A program made the position numbers and the translations under genes. Positions 9,030 through 17,710 of a stretch of DNA of 64,000 nucleotides are shown in pieces; the first letter of the stretch is position 1, and each line of letters starts with the position of its first letter. The DNA lies in contig NZ_CP073695.1 in the NCBI RefSeq assembly GCF_018228765.1, forward strand, positions 1 to 64,000. Direction: 5' to 3'. The notes under the pieces were generated by a model that searched no databases, was not told the origin of the DNA, and was given only the letters and a program-made list of their open reading frames with translations. The DNA is from Halorubrum ruber. GTDB taxonomy: Archaea > Halobacteriota > Halobacteria > Halobacteriales > Haloferacaceae.

Positions 9030-9512
9030 TCATTCGGTGAGGATCTCCTCGAACGCCTCGCAGTTCTCGGGCGTGCCGACCCCGATCAGGGTGTCGCCCT
9101 CGCGGAGGATGGTGCCGGCGTCCGGGCTTTCGAGCACCTCGTCGCCGCGCTGGATGGCGACGACGGCGAGCCCGGTCCGGTTGCCGATGTCGGCGCTCTC
9201 TAGCGTCTCGCCGACGAGCGGCGAGCCGGGCGGGAGCTCGTACCACTCCAAGAGGATCCCGCCCGGCAGCGTCGTCTCCTGCGTGTCGGGCTCAACCGGC
9301 TGGAAGTACGCCCCCTCGATTATCGAGCCGATCGTCCGAGCGAGGTCGTCGGAGAACTCGAACGCCTTCTCGGAGTCTGCGTCCGGGTCGCGCCGCCGGA
9401 ACACCTCGCGTTTCCCCGTGTTGTGGATGACGACGATCATCTCCTCGCCGTCGCCTAACTCGATCTCGAACTTCTTCCCGACCCCGGGGAGGTCGGACTC
9501 GCTGATCGTCAT
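9030..9512 (-). CDS. TrkA-C domain regulatory subunit of antiporter (KhtT-like)
   Basis: The protein has 160 residues. The N-terminal half (MTISESDLPGVGKKFEIEL) matches KhtT-type subunits. The C-terminal half (about 85-155) is an RCK_C/TrkA-C ligand-binding domain, with LPPGSPLVGETLES and TILREGDTLIGVGTPENC. It is cytosolic. It precedes the antiporter gene by 76 bases on the same strand, so they are probably cotranscribed. Bacterial KhtT binds c-di-AMP and is pH-sensitive; whether this archaeal protein does is unknown. ATG 9512 is the family start. Confidence 0.85.
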   Translation of the reverse strand: MTISESDLPGVGKKFEIELGDGEEMIVVIHNTGKREVFRRRDPDADSEKAFEFSDDLARTIGSIIEGAYFQPVEPDTQETTLPGGILLEWYELPPGSPLVGETLESADIGNRTGLAVVAIQRGDEVLESPDAGTILREGDTLIGVGTPENCEAFEEILTE

Positions 9513-9651
9513 ACGGGCTCCAGCGCGCCCACGGTAATATGTCTGTACGTCGGCTTCTGCGCGCAACGATAGGCGACCGTTCAGAAGCCCCGTCCGACGG
9601 ACGTCAGCCGCCGCACCAAACGCTAAGTGGGGCGGGACCGAGGGACTCCGT

Positions 9652-10056
9652 ATGTGGCGCTCCCGAGGGAGCCGGGACCGGCGGACGGTGGTGTGTATCG
9701 CGTGCGGGGACTCGGTGCTGCGGGAGGACGCCCGCGAGTACGATAAGGAGGGCGACCGCTGGAGCCGACGCGACAAGGAGTTCGAGTACCTCTGTGCCGA
9801 CTGCGACGACGAGATCTCCCACCAGCCGCGCGACGGGCTCGAATCGCTGATCCTCTCGATCGAGTCGGACGGCCTCTCCACCGAGGAGTTCCTCGACCGC
9901 TACGCCGACGCGGTCGCGGACGACGCCGGCGACCGGACTGACGAGGGTGGCGCCGGGAGCCGCTCGGACCGCGACCACTCGGACCGCGACCGCTCGGACC
10001 GCGACCGCTCGGACCGCACGCGCTCCGATCGCGACCGATCCGATCGCGACCGATAA
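9652..10056 (+). CDS. Haloarchaeal zinc-ribbon protein with Ser-Asp-Arg repeat tail
   Basis: The 134-residue protein has one zinc-binding pair at the N terminus (CIAC) and a second at about residue 48 (CADC), with a helical segment (LESLILSIESDGLSTEEFLDRYADAV) after it. The last ~30 residues are repeats of SDRDR, encoded by a tandem tcggaccgcgaccgc-like DNA repeat at about 9960-10055. The zinc-ribbon family is conserved in haloarchaea and of unknown function. The repeat tail looks like a strain-variable expansion. Confidence 0.7.
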   Translation: MWRSRGSRDRRTVVCIACGDSVLREDAREYDKEGDRWSRRDKEFEYLCADCDDEISHQPRDGLESLILSIESDGLSTEEFLDRYADAVADDAGDRTDEGGAGSRSDRDHSDRDRSDRDRSDRTRSDRDRSDRDR

Positions 10057-10092
10057 TTCTACCCGTCGCGGCTCGGTACCGCGACCGTACGC

Positions 10093-11015
10093 ATGTGCGC
10101 CCTCCACGTAGCGGCCGCGACCGCTGACCTCGTCTCGGCCGTCGCCAGCACCGTCGACCCCGTCCCGACCGCTATCGCCGCCGTCGACTCCGTTCCGACC
10201 GCCGTCAGCGCCGTCGACTCCGTTCCGACCGCCGTCAGCGCCGTCGATCCCGTCACGACCGTCATCGGCGCCGGCGCGTGTGTCCTCGGACTCGCGTTCC
10301 TTGCGCGCGGCGCGAGCGGCACCGTCGACGCGGTCCGGGTCCTCCGAACGACGGCGACGAGTCCGGCCGGGCTCGACGGCGCGGAGCGAGAGATACGAGT
10401 CACGGGCCGCGTCGCTGCGGTCGACGACGAGACCCTCCCCGCGCCGTTCGGCGGCGAACCGTGCTGCTGCGTTGAGTACGACGTGTCCGAGCTCCGCAGC
10501 CAGGGCAAAGGGCAGTCGTGGGTCACGATCGACGGGGGCGAGGCCGGCGTCCCCTTCCGGGTCGACGACGGCGGGACCGGCGTCCGGGTCGACCCCGAGG
10601 CGGCGACCTTCTCGCTCGACGTCGACGAGAAGGTCAAGCTCGACGCCGGCGAGGAGCCGCCCGAGCGCGTCCGGGGTTCATCGACGCGGTCGACGACGTC
10701 GACGACACGGAGACGGGCTACGAGGTCGGCCCGCTCACGATCGGCGACGACCCGCGGCGCCGGTACGTCCAGCGGACGCTCCGCCCGGGCGACGAGGTGA
10801 CGGTCGTCGGCGACAGCGAGGCGTTCCCGGACGCGCCCGTCGGCGAGGTGAAATCGCGGATCGCGGACGGCTCGCCGTTCGTCGTCTCGGACGCGGGCGC
10901 GCGGCGGACCGCGCTCCGGCTTGTCGGCGCGTCGGTAGTTCCGATCGCCCTCGGCGTCCTCGCGCTCGGCATCGCGGCCCTGCTGCTGTCGCCGATCCTC
11001 ACGACGCTCGCCTGA
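10093..11015 (+). pseudogene. Predicted membrane protein (GIDE-like), one-base frameshift
   Basis: The frame from ATG 10093 encodes a helix at about residues 57-72 and a beta-rich domain (EREIRVTGRVAAVDDETLPAPF) similar to GIDE-type domains. It then runs into nonsense after ERVRG. The frame one base earlier continues naturally with FIDAVDDVDDTETGYEVGPL and a C-terminal membrane helix ending ALLLSPILTTLA at 11015. Adding one G to the GGGG run at 10673-10676 restores a continuous 307-residue protein. The near-identical 30-bp repeats at about 10169-10250 encode AVDSVPTAVS near the N terminus. A sequence error is more likely than true loss. The function is unknown. Confidence 0.7.
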
Positions 11016-11142
11016 GGGAGCCCTCGCGTCCGCGACCTCGACGTCCGCTCCCGGCCGCGCGCAGAGCGCTCGCCGCTCGCGCCGCCAGCGCCGCGCTCCC
11101 CCGCCCGACAGGCCTTTCTAACGGACCCGCGTTGGTGGAGGT

Positions 11143-12444
11143 ATGTCAGACGACGAGCCGAAGCAAGGGTCCGCCGAGGACCAGGGCCCCGTGACGATCA
11201 CGCCGGCGCTCGCGGACCGCCTCGCCGAGAAGCGCGAGGAACTGTTCGAGGAGTTCGAGATCCGCGACGAGTTCCCGAGCGAGGTCCTCCGCGAGGCCGA
11301 GGCCCGGACCGAGGGCGTCTACGAGGAGATCGAAGCCGAGATCGACGAGCGCGAGGACCTCCGCGACCTCACCACGTGGACCACCGACCCGGTCGACGCG
11401 CAGGACTTCGACGACGCCATCTCCATCGAGCGCGAGGAGGACGCCTACCGGCTGTGGGTCCACATCGCCGACGTCACCCACTACGTCACGCCCGACACCG
11501 CGATGTGGGAGGAGGCAGTCGAGCGCGCCAACACCGTCTACCTGCCGGACTACACGATCCACATGCTCCCGCCGGTGCTGGCCGAGACCGTCTGCTCGCT
11601 CGTCCCGAACGAGGACCGGCTCGCGCACACCGTCGAGATGGAGATCGACGATGAGACCCTCTCCTTCGAGGACATCGACATCTACAAGTCCGTCATTAAC
11701 TCCGACGAGCGGCTCACCTACAAGGAGTGCGAGAACCGGCTGGAGGACCCCGACCTGCCACTGAGCGAGGAGAACCAGCTCGCCTTCGAGCTCGCGGACC
11801 GGATGCACGAGCAGCGCAAGGCGGACGGCTCCCTCGTCTTGAACCCGCGACGCGACCGCGCGCACACCATCATCGAGGAGTCGATGCTGAAGGCGAACAA
11901 GGCGGTCACGCACACGCTGATGTGGGACCGCGGCGTCGAGGCGATGTACCGCGTCCACCCGCAGCCGACCCCCGACCAGTGGAACGAGGCTTTAAAAGAG
12001 ATCCAAGAACTCGACGGCGTCTCCATCCCCGGCGACGCGTGGGGCGACGACCCGCGGAAGGCGGTCAACGCCGCCCTCGAAGAGTCCCCCGAGCGCCAGC
12101 TCAACAAGATCCAGCGCGCCGTGCTGAAGGTGATGCCCCGTGCGAAGTACATGAACGACCCGTTCGGCGGCCACCACGCGCTCAACTTCGACATCTACGG
12201 CCACTTCACCTCGCCCATCCGCCGCCTGTCGGACACGATCAACCACTGGATCGTCCACGAGAACGACGTGCCCGAGACCCTCGTCGAGCTCTGCGACCAC
12301 GCCAGCGACAAGCAGAAGGACGGCGAGACCGCGGAGCGACTTTATAAGCAGTTCCTCCAGGAGCAGGGGCTCGACCCGTACGCGGTCAACAACCGCGGCG
12401 TCGAGGTCGTCGAGGACCCCGAGGAAGCGAAACACACCGTCTGA
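11143..12444 (+). CDS. rnr: RNase R-like RNB-domain 3'-5' exoribonuclease
   Basis: The 433-residue protein is a compact RNB enzyme without the cold-shock and S1 domains of bacterial RNase R. The catalytic Asp cluster DPVDAQDFDDAISIE lies near residues 84-98. HIADVTHYV, LPPVLAETVCSLVPNEDRLAHTVEMEI and the C-terminal HFTSPIRRLSDTINHW complete the family signatures. It degrades RNA from the 3' end. The ATG 11143 start is preceded by ggtggaggt at 11133, a plausible Shine-Dalgarno. The protein ends with an acidic helix. Confidence 0.9.
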   Translation: MSDDEPKQGSAEDQGPVTITPALADRLAEKREELFEEFEIRDEFPSEVLREAEARTEGVYEEIEAEIDEREDLRDLTTWTTDPVDAQDFDDAISIEREEDAYRLWVHIADVTHYVTPDTAMWEEAVERANTVYLPDYTIHMLPPVLAETVCSLVPNEDRLAHTVEMEIDDETLSFEDIDIYKSVINSDERLTYKECENRLEDPDLPLSEENQLAFELADRMHEQRKADGSLVLNPRRDRAHTIIEESMLKANKAVTHTLMWDRGVEAMYRVHPQPTPDQWNEALKEIQELDGVSIPGDAWGDDPRKAVNAALEESPERQLNKIQRAVLKVMPRAKYMNDPFGGHHALNFDIYGHFTSPIRRLSDTINHWIVHENDVPETLVELCDHASDKQKDGETAERLYKQFLQEQGLDPYAVNNRGVEVVEDPEEAKHTV

Positions 12445-12462
12445 GCGGCCGTCGGCCGACGC

Positions 12463-13713
12463 TCAGTCGCGCCGCGTCGCGAACCGCGTGACCGCGGTGG
12501 CCGACAGCGCGCCGAGCGCCGCGATGACCGCCAAGACGACGAACAGCTCTCGGGGCCCGGCGCGGGTGAGAACCGTCCCGGCCAGCGTGGAGCCGAGCGC
12601 GCCGATCCCGAAGATCCCGACGTACGTGTAGCCGAACGAGAGGCCGCGCGCCTCGCTCGGCGAGTACGCGGCGACCGTCGCCTGCGAGAGCGGCTGGACC
12701 GTGAACAGCGCCACGCCGAGCGCGAGCGACACCGCGACGAAGGTGGCGACCGTGCCCGTCGCGGGGATGAAGAGCAGCGCGAGCGCCGAGAGAACGCCCA
12801 TCAGCGCCATCAGCCCCCACTCCGGGGGGACGCGGTCGGCGATCCGGCCGCCGAGGTACTGCCCGAACACGCCGACAGTGAGGACCGCCACGTACAGGTA
12901 CCGGCCCACGTCGAACTGGTCGGCGTAGGGGCTCGACGGGTCGACGAGCTGGACGTCGACGAGCCCGCCGAGCACGTCGCCGAGGAGGTCCGGGAGGAAC
13001 GTGAGGAACGTCCGGTAGTAGAGCCCGCTGAACGTGACGAACGCGAACACGATCAGGAACCCGCCGGCTATCAGGAGCCGCGTGTCCGAGAGGATCGACT
13101 GTAGCGAGACCTCCCCCTTCGTCCCGTCGTCCGACGCGCCGTCCGGCTCGGCGGCGTCGCCCGCGTCGTCGACATCGACGGTGAGGCCGTACGCGGCGAC
13201 GGCGACCGCGGGGAGCGCGAGCGCGGCCGTCACCAGCCGCCAGTCGAACGCCAAGAGCAGCAGCGCCGTCGCCAGCGGGCCGAGCGCGATCCCGAGGTTC
13301 CCGCCGATCCCGTGGTAGCCGAGCGCGGTCCCGCGCTGGTCGATCGACGTCGAGAGCAGCGACAGCCCCGCCGGGTGGTAGACGCTCGCGGTGAGCCCCC
13401 ATACCGCGATCGCCGCGGCGAGGACGGGGAGCGTCGGCGAGACGCTCACGAGGAGGAACGACCCCGCCATCCCGGCGAGGCAGGCGAGGATGAGCGGCTT
13501 CGACCCGAAGCTGTCGACGAGGATTCCGCCCGGCAGCGCGCCGACGCCGAACAGCCCGTAGCCGAGCGTGACGACGACGCCGAGCGCGGCGGCGGTCGTC
13601 GAGAACTCTCCGACCCACACCGTCAACAGGATCGGGATCGACAGCTCGTAGGTGTGAACGAGCCCGTGCGATCCCGCGGTGAATTTGACGATCCGGCGCT
13701 CGGCGGCGTCCAT
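12463..13713 (-). CDS. Major facilitator superfamily transporter
   Basis: The 416-residue protein has about 12 predicted membrane helices in two halves split by a hydrophilic loop (DVDDAGDAAEPDGASDDGTKGEV) near residue 200. The loop-2/3 region (GYGLFGVGALPGGILVDSFGSK) and loop 8-9 (GQYLGGRIADR) resemble the MFS motif A. The substrate cannot be told from sequence. It is convergent with rnr, with 18 bases between stops. Confidence 0.8.
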   Translation of the reverse strand: MDAAERRIVKFTAGSHGLVHTYELSIPILLTVWVGEFSTTAAALGVVVTLGYGLFGVGALPGGILVDSFGSKPLILACLAGMAGSFLLVSVSPTLPVLAAAIAVWGLTASVYHPAGLSLLSTSIDQRGTALGYHGIGGNLGIALGPLATALLLLAFDWRLVTAALALPAVAVAAYGLTVDVDDAGDAAEPDGASDDGTKGEVSLQSILSDTRLLIAGGFLIVFAFVTFSGLYYRTFLTFLPDLLGDVLGGLVDVQLVDPSSPYADQFDVGRYLYVAVLTVGVFGQYLGGRIADRVPPEWGLMALMGVLSALALLFIPATGTVATFVAVSLALGVALFTVQPLSQATVAAYSPSEARGLSFGYTYVGIFGIGALGSTLAGTVLTRAGPRELFVVLAVIAALGALSATAVTRFATRRD

Positions 13714-13806
13714 GTGGGTCCGGGGTTCGTCGGGTCAGGTGATAACGTCGGGGGTAGCCGCCGCGGTTGCCGAGAGTCGGGGGCGGCGCGGGCCGGCGGC
13801 CGGTGC

Positions 13807-13935
13807 CTACAACGACGAAGTGTACAGCAGCAGGCCGACGGAGATGATGGTGACGAGCAGGATCCACCCGACCATTATCGCCCCCATCTGCCGGTGCGTG
13901 AGGTTCGTTCCCTCAAGTAACTCGGAGATACCCAT
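13807..13935 (-). CDS. 42-residue single-span membrane microprotein
   Basis: The frame MGISELLEGTNLTHRQMGAI... consists of a short polar N terminus and one hydrophobic helix (IMVGWILLVTIISVGLLLY). It lies upstream of the MFS gene on the same strand, and its upstream region carries atatat-like boxes near 13955-13960, a suitable distance for a leaderless start. The composition and codon use are native. The function is unknown. It may be missed by automatic callers. Confidence 0.55.
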   Translation of the reverse strand: MGISELLEGTNLTHRQMGAIMVGWILLVTIISVGLLLYTSSL

Positions 13936-14073
13936 ACGACGCTCAACTTACTCGGGATATATAAGCGGACTGGGTCTGGGAGGGATCGGTCGCAATGCCG
14001 GCGTAAGAACCGCTTCCCCGGGTTCAGCGTTCGCCTTCCCGGTCTCGGAGGAAGGTTCAAAGCGAGCGCAGGA

Positions 14074-14097
14074 GTGGACTCGCGGGGATTTTGAACC
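14074..14097 (-). other. Partial copy of the tRNA-Ala 3' end (possible attachment-site remnant)
   Basis: TGGACTCGCGGGGATTTTGAACC repeats, with one inserted T, the complement of the tRNA-Ala 3' end at 14294-14316. The preceding bases gagcgcaggag are also shared. A shorter copy, TGGACTCGCGGGG, is at 14207-14219. Such duplications of a tRNA 3' end are typical of integrase attachment sites, but no integrase is present in the window. Confidence 0.45.
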
Positions 14098-14293
14098 AGA
14101 ACCAGACGTGCTCGCTCGCTTCGCTCGCTGCGCGCGACTGGTAGGGTTCAAATCCCGCTCGTTACAGATTTGCGCCGCTCGCGACGTTGCTCGCGGCACA
14201 AAATTATGGACTCGCGGGGGTCCCGCGAGCGAACGGAGTGAGCGAGTGGGACCAAGCGAGGGAACGACTAAGCGAACGAAGTGAGCGCAGGAG

Positions 14294-14365
14294 TGGACTC
14301 GCGGGGATTTGAACCCCGGGCCTCTTCCTTGCGAAGGAAGCGATCTGCCACTGATCTACGAGCCC
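14294..14365 (-). tRNA. tRNA-Ala (CGC anticodon)
   Basis: The reverse strand folds into a complete cloverleaf of 72 nt. The acceptor is GGGCTCG paired with CGAGTCC (one G-T pair), the discriminator is A, the anticodon stem is CTTCC/GGAAG around the loop TTCGCAA with anticodon CGC, and the T arm contains GGTTCAAATCC. CCA is not encoded. It reads the GCG alanine codon, frequent in this GC-rich genome. The 3' end is duplicated at 14074 and 14207. Confidence 0.95.
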
Positions 14366-14442
14366 TCATCACGAATCAATCCCCGTTCGTATTTGTACCT
14401 TACCTTTCGCTGACCGGTGCGGGAGACGCTCACATCCGGGAA

Positions 14443-14456
14443 CCGAACCGGTTCGG
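14443..14456. promoter_or_regulatory. Perfect 14-bp palindrome upstream of rbkR
   Basis: CCGAACCGGTTCGG is self-complementary and lies about 170 bases before the rbkR start. RbkR proteins are transcriptional regulators of riboflavin genes in archaea, so this is a candidate autoregulatory operator. That link is inference. Confidence 0.4.
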
Positions 14457-14540
14457 GGAATCACCGGAGACGCCGCGAAGCCGACCGGCACCGACGGGAT
14501 TACATATCCAGCGCGGGAACTATCGGTTCCAGCGGTTTTC

Positions 14541-14559
14541 CGGTCGGTTCCGCCGACCG
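14541..14559. promoter_or_regulatory. Inverted repeat in the rbkR leader/promoter region
   Basis: CGGTCGG, five bases, then CCGACCG makes a perfect 7-bp inverted repeat just before an AT-richer stretch (cttaacgtttc, ttccatattcgtt) that should contain the rbkR promoter. It is a candidate operator or leader hairpin. Confidence 0.35.
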
Positions 14560-14625
14560 CTTAACGTTTCTGAGACGTGTTCCATATTCGTTACCCTTTT
14601 GCCCGCGGACGACCGAGCGTATCGT

Positions 14626-15384
14626 ATGTCAGACGCGACGGCGACCGACGCGGCGGCCGACGTGGACCCGGCCGCGCTCGCGGCCCTGAAACACGTCGGG
14701 CTGGTCGGCGGCCTCTCCGAGACGAAGGTGTCGTGCGCGGCGCTCGGTGACCGGCTCGACGCCTCCACGCAGACCGCCTCCCGACGCCTCCAGACGCTCG
14801 AATCCGCGGGCTACGTCGAGCGCGACGTGGTCAGCGACGGGCAGTGGGTCCGGGTGACGGACGCGGGCGAGGCCGCGCTCCGCGCGGAGTACGCCGACTA
14901 CCGCCGCCTGTTCGAGTCGGACGTCGAGCTCTCGCTCCGGGGGTCGGTCACCGGCGGGATGGGCGAGGGGCGCCACTACATCACGCTGCCGGGCTACGCC
15001 GAGCAGTTCCGCGAGCGGCTGGGGTACGACCCGTTCCCGGGCACGCTGAACGTCGACCTCACCGAGGAGAGCGTCCGCCGGCGCGGCGAGATGGCCGGCA
15101 TCGACGCCGTCCCCATCGACGCGTGGGAGGGCGAGGACCGCACCTACGGCGCCGCCACCTGCTACGGGGTCACCCTCGTCGCGGGCGACGAGCGCTACGA
15201 GGCGGTCCACGCCATCGTCCCCGACCGGACCCACCACGACGACGACCAGCTCGAGCTGATCGCACCGGACCGCCTGCGCGACGCGCTCGACCTCGAAGAC
15301 GGCGACACCGTGGAGGTCCGCGTCGAGCCGACGAGCCGCGCCGACGAGCCGGGAGCGACCGCCGTCGAGACGGAGGCCGCCTGA
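14626..15384 (+). CDS. rbkR: Dual-function riboflavin regulator / CTP-dependent riboflavin kinase RbkR
   Basis: Residues 1-95 form a winged helix ([20 protein letters not shown], then a MarR-like wing). Residues ~100-235 form the archaeal CTP-dependent riboflavin kinase, with [31 protein letters not shown] and [12 protein letters not shown]. It converts riboflavin to FMN with CTP and represses or activates riboflavin genes. The ATG at 14626 gives the expected MarR-type N terminus. Its TGA overlaps the ATG of ribB (TGATG), so the two are translationally coupled. Riboflavin synthase lies separately at 24359. Confidence 0.93.
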   Translation: MSDATATDAAADVDPAALAALKHVGLVGGLSETKVSCAALGDRLDASTQTASRRLQTLESAGYVERDVVSDGQWVRVTDAGEAALRAEYADYRRLFESDVELSLRGSVTGGMGEGRHYITLPGYAEQFRERLGYDPFPGTLNVDLTEESVRRRGEMAGIDAVPIDAWEGEDRTYGAATCYGVTLVAGDERYEAVHAIVPDRTHHDDDQLELIAPDRLRDALDLEDGDTVEVRVEPTSRADEPGATAVETEAA

Positions 15385-16178
15385 TGCGCGCCGACGTCGA
15401 CGCCGACCCGGAGACGAGCGCGGCCGCGGCCGACGCCGCCGCCGAGAGCGACGCTACCGGTGAACCCGATGCCGCCGAGACCGACACCGCGGGGACCGCC
15501 GACGCCGCGGACGCGGCCGACCCCGTCGAGCGCGCGCTCGACGCCTTCCGCGCCGGCGACCCCGTCTGCGTCCACGACTTCGCGGACCGCGAGGGGGAGA
15601 CGGACATCGTCTACCCCGCCGGCGCGGTCGACGAGGCCGCGGTCGCGCACATGCGCAACGACGCGGGCGGCCTGATCTGCGTGGCCGTGAGCGACCAGGT
15701 CGGCGACGCGTTCGACCTGCCGTTCCTCGCGGACGCGCTCGACCACCCCGCGGTCGACGACGACCCCGACTACGACGACCGCTCCTCCTTCTCGCTCCCC
15801 GTGAACCACCGCGACACGTTCACCGGGATCACGGACGCGGACCGCGCGAAGACAATCGTCGAGGTGGCGAACGCCGCCGCCCGCGTGCGCGAGGACCCGA
15901 CCGGCTACGGCCCCGAGGACTTCGCGGCGGAGTTCCGCGCGCCGGGCCACGTCCACGTCCTGCGCGGCGACCGCGACGGTCTCGCCGGGCGGACCGGCCA
16001 CACGGAACTCGGCCTCGCGATGGCCGAGGCCGTGGGGGCCGCGCCCGCCGCCGTCGTCTGCGAGATGCTCGACGACGAGACCGGCGACGCGCTCTCGCCC
16101 GCCGACGCCGCGGCCTACGCGGCCCGGCGCGACATCCCCTACGTCGAGGGCGCGGCCCTCGTCGAGGCGCTGAAGTAG
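15384..16178 (+). CDS. ribB: 3,4-dihydroxy-2-butanone 4-phosphate synthase RibB
   Basis: RibB converts ribulose 5-phosphate to the four-carbon riboflavin precursor. After an Ala/Asp-rich tail of ~45 residues, the enzyme core shows DFADREGETDIVYPAG, HMRNDAGGLICVAV, VNHRDTFTGITDADRAKTI and APGHVHVLR, then GRTGHTELGLAMAEAVG. These include the acidic metal/substrate loop and the catalytic His region. It overlaps rbkR by one base (TGATG), giving a two-gene riboflavin operon. The long N-terminal tail is unusual in length but compositionally normal for a haloarchaeon. Confidence 0.93.
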   Translation: MRADVDADPETSAAAADAAAESDATGEPDAAETDTAGTADAADAADPVERALDAFRAGDPVCVHDFADREGETDIVYPAGAVDEAAVAHMRNDAGGLICVAVSDQVGDAFDLPFLADALDHPAVDDDPDYDDRSSFSLPVNHRDTFTGITDADRAKTIVEVANAAARVREDPTGYGPEDFAAEFRAPGHVHVLRGDRDGLAGRTGHTELGLAMAEAVGAAPAAVVCEMLDDETGDALSPADAAAYAARRDIPYVEGAALVEALK

Positions 16179-16200
16179 AACCTCCCACGCTGCTGTCGGC

Positions 16201-16434
16201 GCGCGCCTGCGAGCGGCCGTTTTTAAACGGCCGCGAGGAGCGCGTGCGAGGGAGTCAGTCGCCCGGAGCGAAGCGGAGGGCGACTGACGAGGCTGGGGAG
16301 GCGTGAGGTGCTGTGCGGTGCGGGGCGGGACTCAAAGGGGCAGCCGTGCGGTGGCCGCAGGCGACGTAAGCACCGCAGGAGCGAGTGAAACGAGCGACGA
16401 GGCGCGCAGCGAGCGTGCGGCCACCGCACGGCTG
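16201..16434 (+). repeat. Three-hairpin repeat element, copy 2
   Basis: Hairpin 2 has arms GTCAGTCGCC (16254-16263) and GGCGACTGAC (16279-16288) around a gagcgaagcgga loop. Hairpin 3 is a perfect 19-bp stem, CAGCCGTGCGGTGGCCGCA (16341-16359) with its complement at 16416-16434. Several stem positions differ from copy 1 on both sides, keeping the pairing. Hairpin 1 ends in cggccgtttttaaacggccg. It lies between ribB and ilvE. Confidence 0.85.
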
Positions 16435-16600
16435 GGGCTTTGAAGGTGTTTTCCGTCGATCTGTGGTTGAATATTTATAAACAAGCGACTGGGGCTTTGG
16501 AAGTGCTCTCCGCCGAACTGTAGGCAGCTATTTATAAGCAATCAGCTGGAACTTCAGCAGTGTTTGCCGGCGGTCTCCGAACATCTATTTATAAGCTATC
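16435..16600 (+). repeat. Tandem 57-bp tail units of repeat copy 2
   Basis: TTTATAA boxes at 16474, 16531 and 16588 are spaced exactly 57 bases apart. They alternate with variants of actggggctttggaagtg. The rest of the gap to ilvE (16601-16741) contains gttttaag at about 16711, a likely TATA box for ilvE. Confidence 0.7.
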
Positions 16601-16741
16601 GACCAGAGCGCCGAAACCAGCTACCGCGGCAGCAGCACTGAGTCCGAAACCCGACCCCACGTAGCGATCCGACCTCGCTTCCTCGCGGCAGTCCCCGACC
16701 GGTTGTTACAGTTTTAAGCCCGCCGGCCGCAACGCACGACT

Positions 16742-17671
16742 ATGGGATTCGACGAGATGGACGTCGACACGATCTGGAAGAACGGGGAGTTCCTCGACTG
16801 GGAGGACGCGACCACCCACGTTCTGACCCACGCGCTCCACTACGGGAGCGGCGTGTTCGAGGGCGTCCGCTGTTACGACACGGAGCAGGGGCCCGCCGTC
16901 TTCCGCTGGGACGAACACCTCGACCGGCTGTTCGACTCCGCGAAGATGTACGACATGGAGATCGAACACTCCCGCGAGGAGATCACCGAGGCGACCCTCG
17001 AACTGCTCGACCGGCAGGACCTCGACTCCGCGTACATCCGACCGATCGCCTACTACGGCTACGACTCGCTGGGCGTCTCCCCGAAGGACTGCCCGACCGA
17101 CCTCGTCCTCGCTGCGTGGCCGTGGGGCGCGTACCTCGGCGATGAGGCCCTCGAGGAGGGCGTCGACGTGATGGTCTCCTCGTGGCGGAAACACGCCTCC
17201 TCGCAGGTGCCGACGAACGTGAAGACGACCGGGCTCTACGTCAACTCCATGCTCGCGGGCGAGGAGGCGCGCCGGAACGGCTACGTCGAGGCCATCGTCC
17301 TCAACAAGGAGGGGAACGTCGCGGAGGGGCCCGGCGAGAACATCTTCATGGTGAACGACGGCGAGATATACACCACCGGGCCGGCGCAGTCCATCCTCGA
17401 AGGGATCACCCGCGACACCGTGATCACCCTCGCCGAGGAGCGCGGCTACGAGGTCCACGACGAGGCCGTCATCTCTCGGGGCCAGCTGTACACCGCCGAC
17501 GAGCTGTTCTTCACCGGCTCCGCCGCCGAGGTCACCCCGATTCGCTCGGTCGACGACACCGAGATCGGCTCGGGCACCCGCGGCCCCGTCACCGAGGAGC
17601 TCCAGCAGGCCTTCTTCGACCTCGTCGAGCGGCGGACGGACGACCACGACGAGTGGTTCACGTACCTCTAA
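16742..17671 (+). CDS. ilvE: Branched-chain amino acid aminotransferase
   Basis: This class IV PLP enzyme of 309 residues transfers the amino group between glutamate and Val, Ile or Leu. It shows THALHYGSGVFEGVRCY at the N terminus, the PLP-binding Lys161 in VPTNVKTTGLYVNSML, and ILEGITRDTVITLAEERGYEV with FFTGSAAEVTPI in the C-terminal cofactor site. The length matches the family. The start ATG 16742 follows a TATA-like gttttaag by about 27 bases, so it is probably leaderless. Confidence 0.93.
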   Translation: MGFDEMDVDTIWKNGEFLDWEDATTHVLTHALHYGSGVFEGVRCYDTEQGPAVFRWDEHLDRLFDSAKMYDMEIEHSREEITEATLELLDRQDLDSAYIRPIAYYGYDSLGVSPKDCPTDLVLAAWPWGAYLGDEALEEGVDVMVSSWRKHASSQVPTNVKTTGLYVNSMLAGEEARRNGYVEAIVLNKEGNVAEGPGENIFMVNDGEIYTTGPAQSILEGITRDTVITLAEERGYEVHDEAVISRGQLYTADELFFTGSAAEVTPIRSVDDTEIGSGTRGPVTEELQQAFFDLVERRTDDHDEWFTYL

Positions 17672-17710
17672 GCCGGGACGTCTGACCGCGGGCGGACGCC
17701 TCGAACCGCC

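Noticed and set aside
14140-14180. A second tRNA suggested by ggtagggttcaaatcccgct
   Set aside because: Only a T-loop-like segment is present; the stem pairs for three bases and no acceptor or anticodon arm can be formed.
16201-16741. Riboswitch before ilvE
   Set aside because: The structured sequence there is the hairpin repeat shared with five other sites before or after unrelated genes, so it is not a specific leader.
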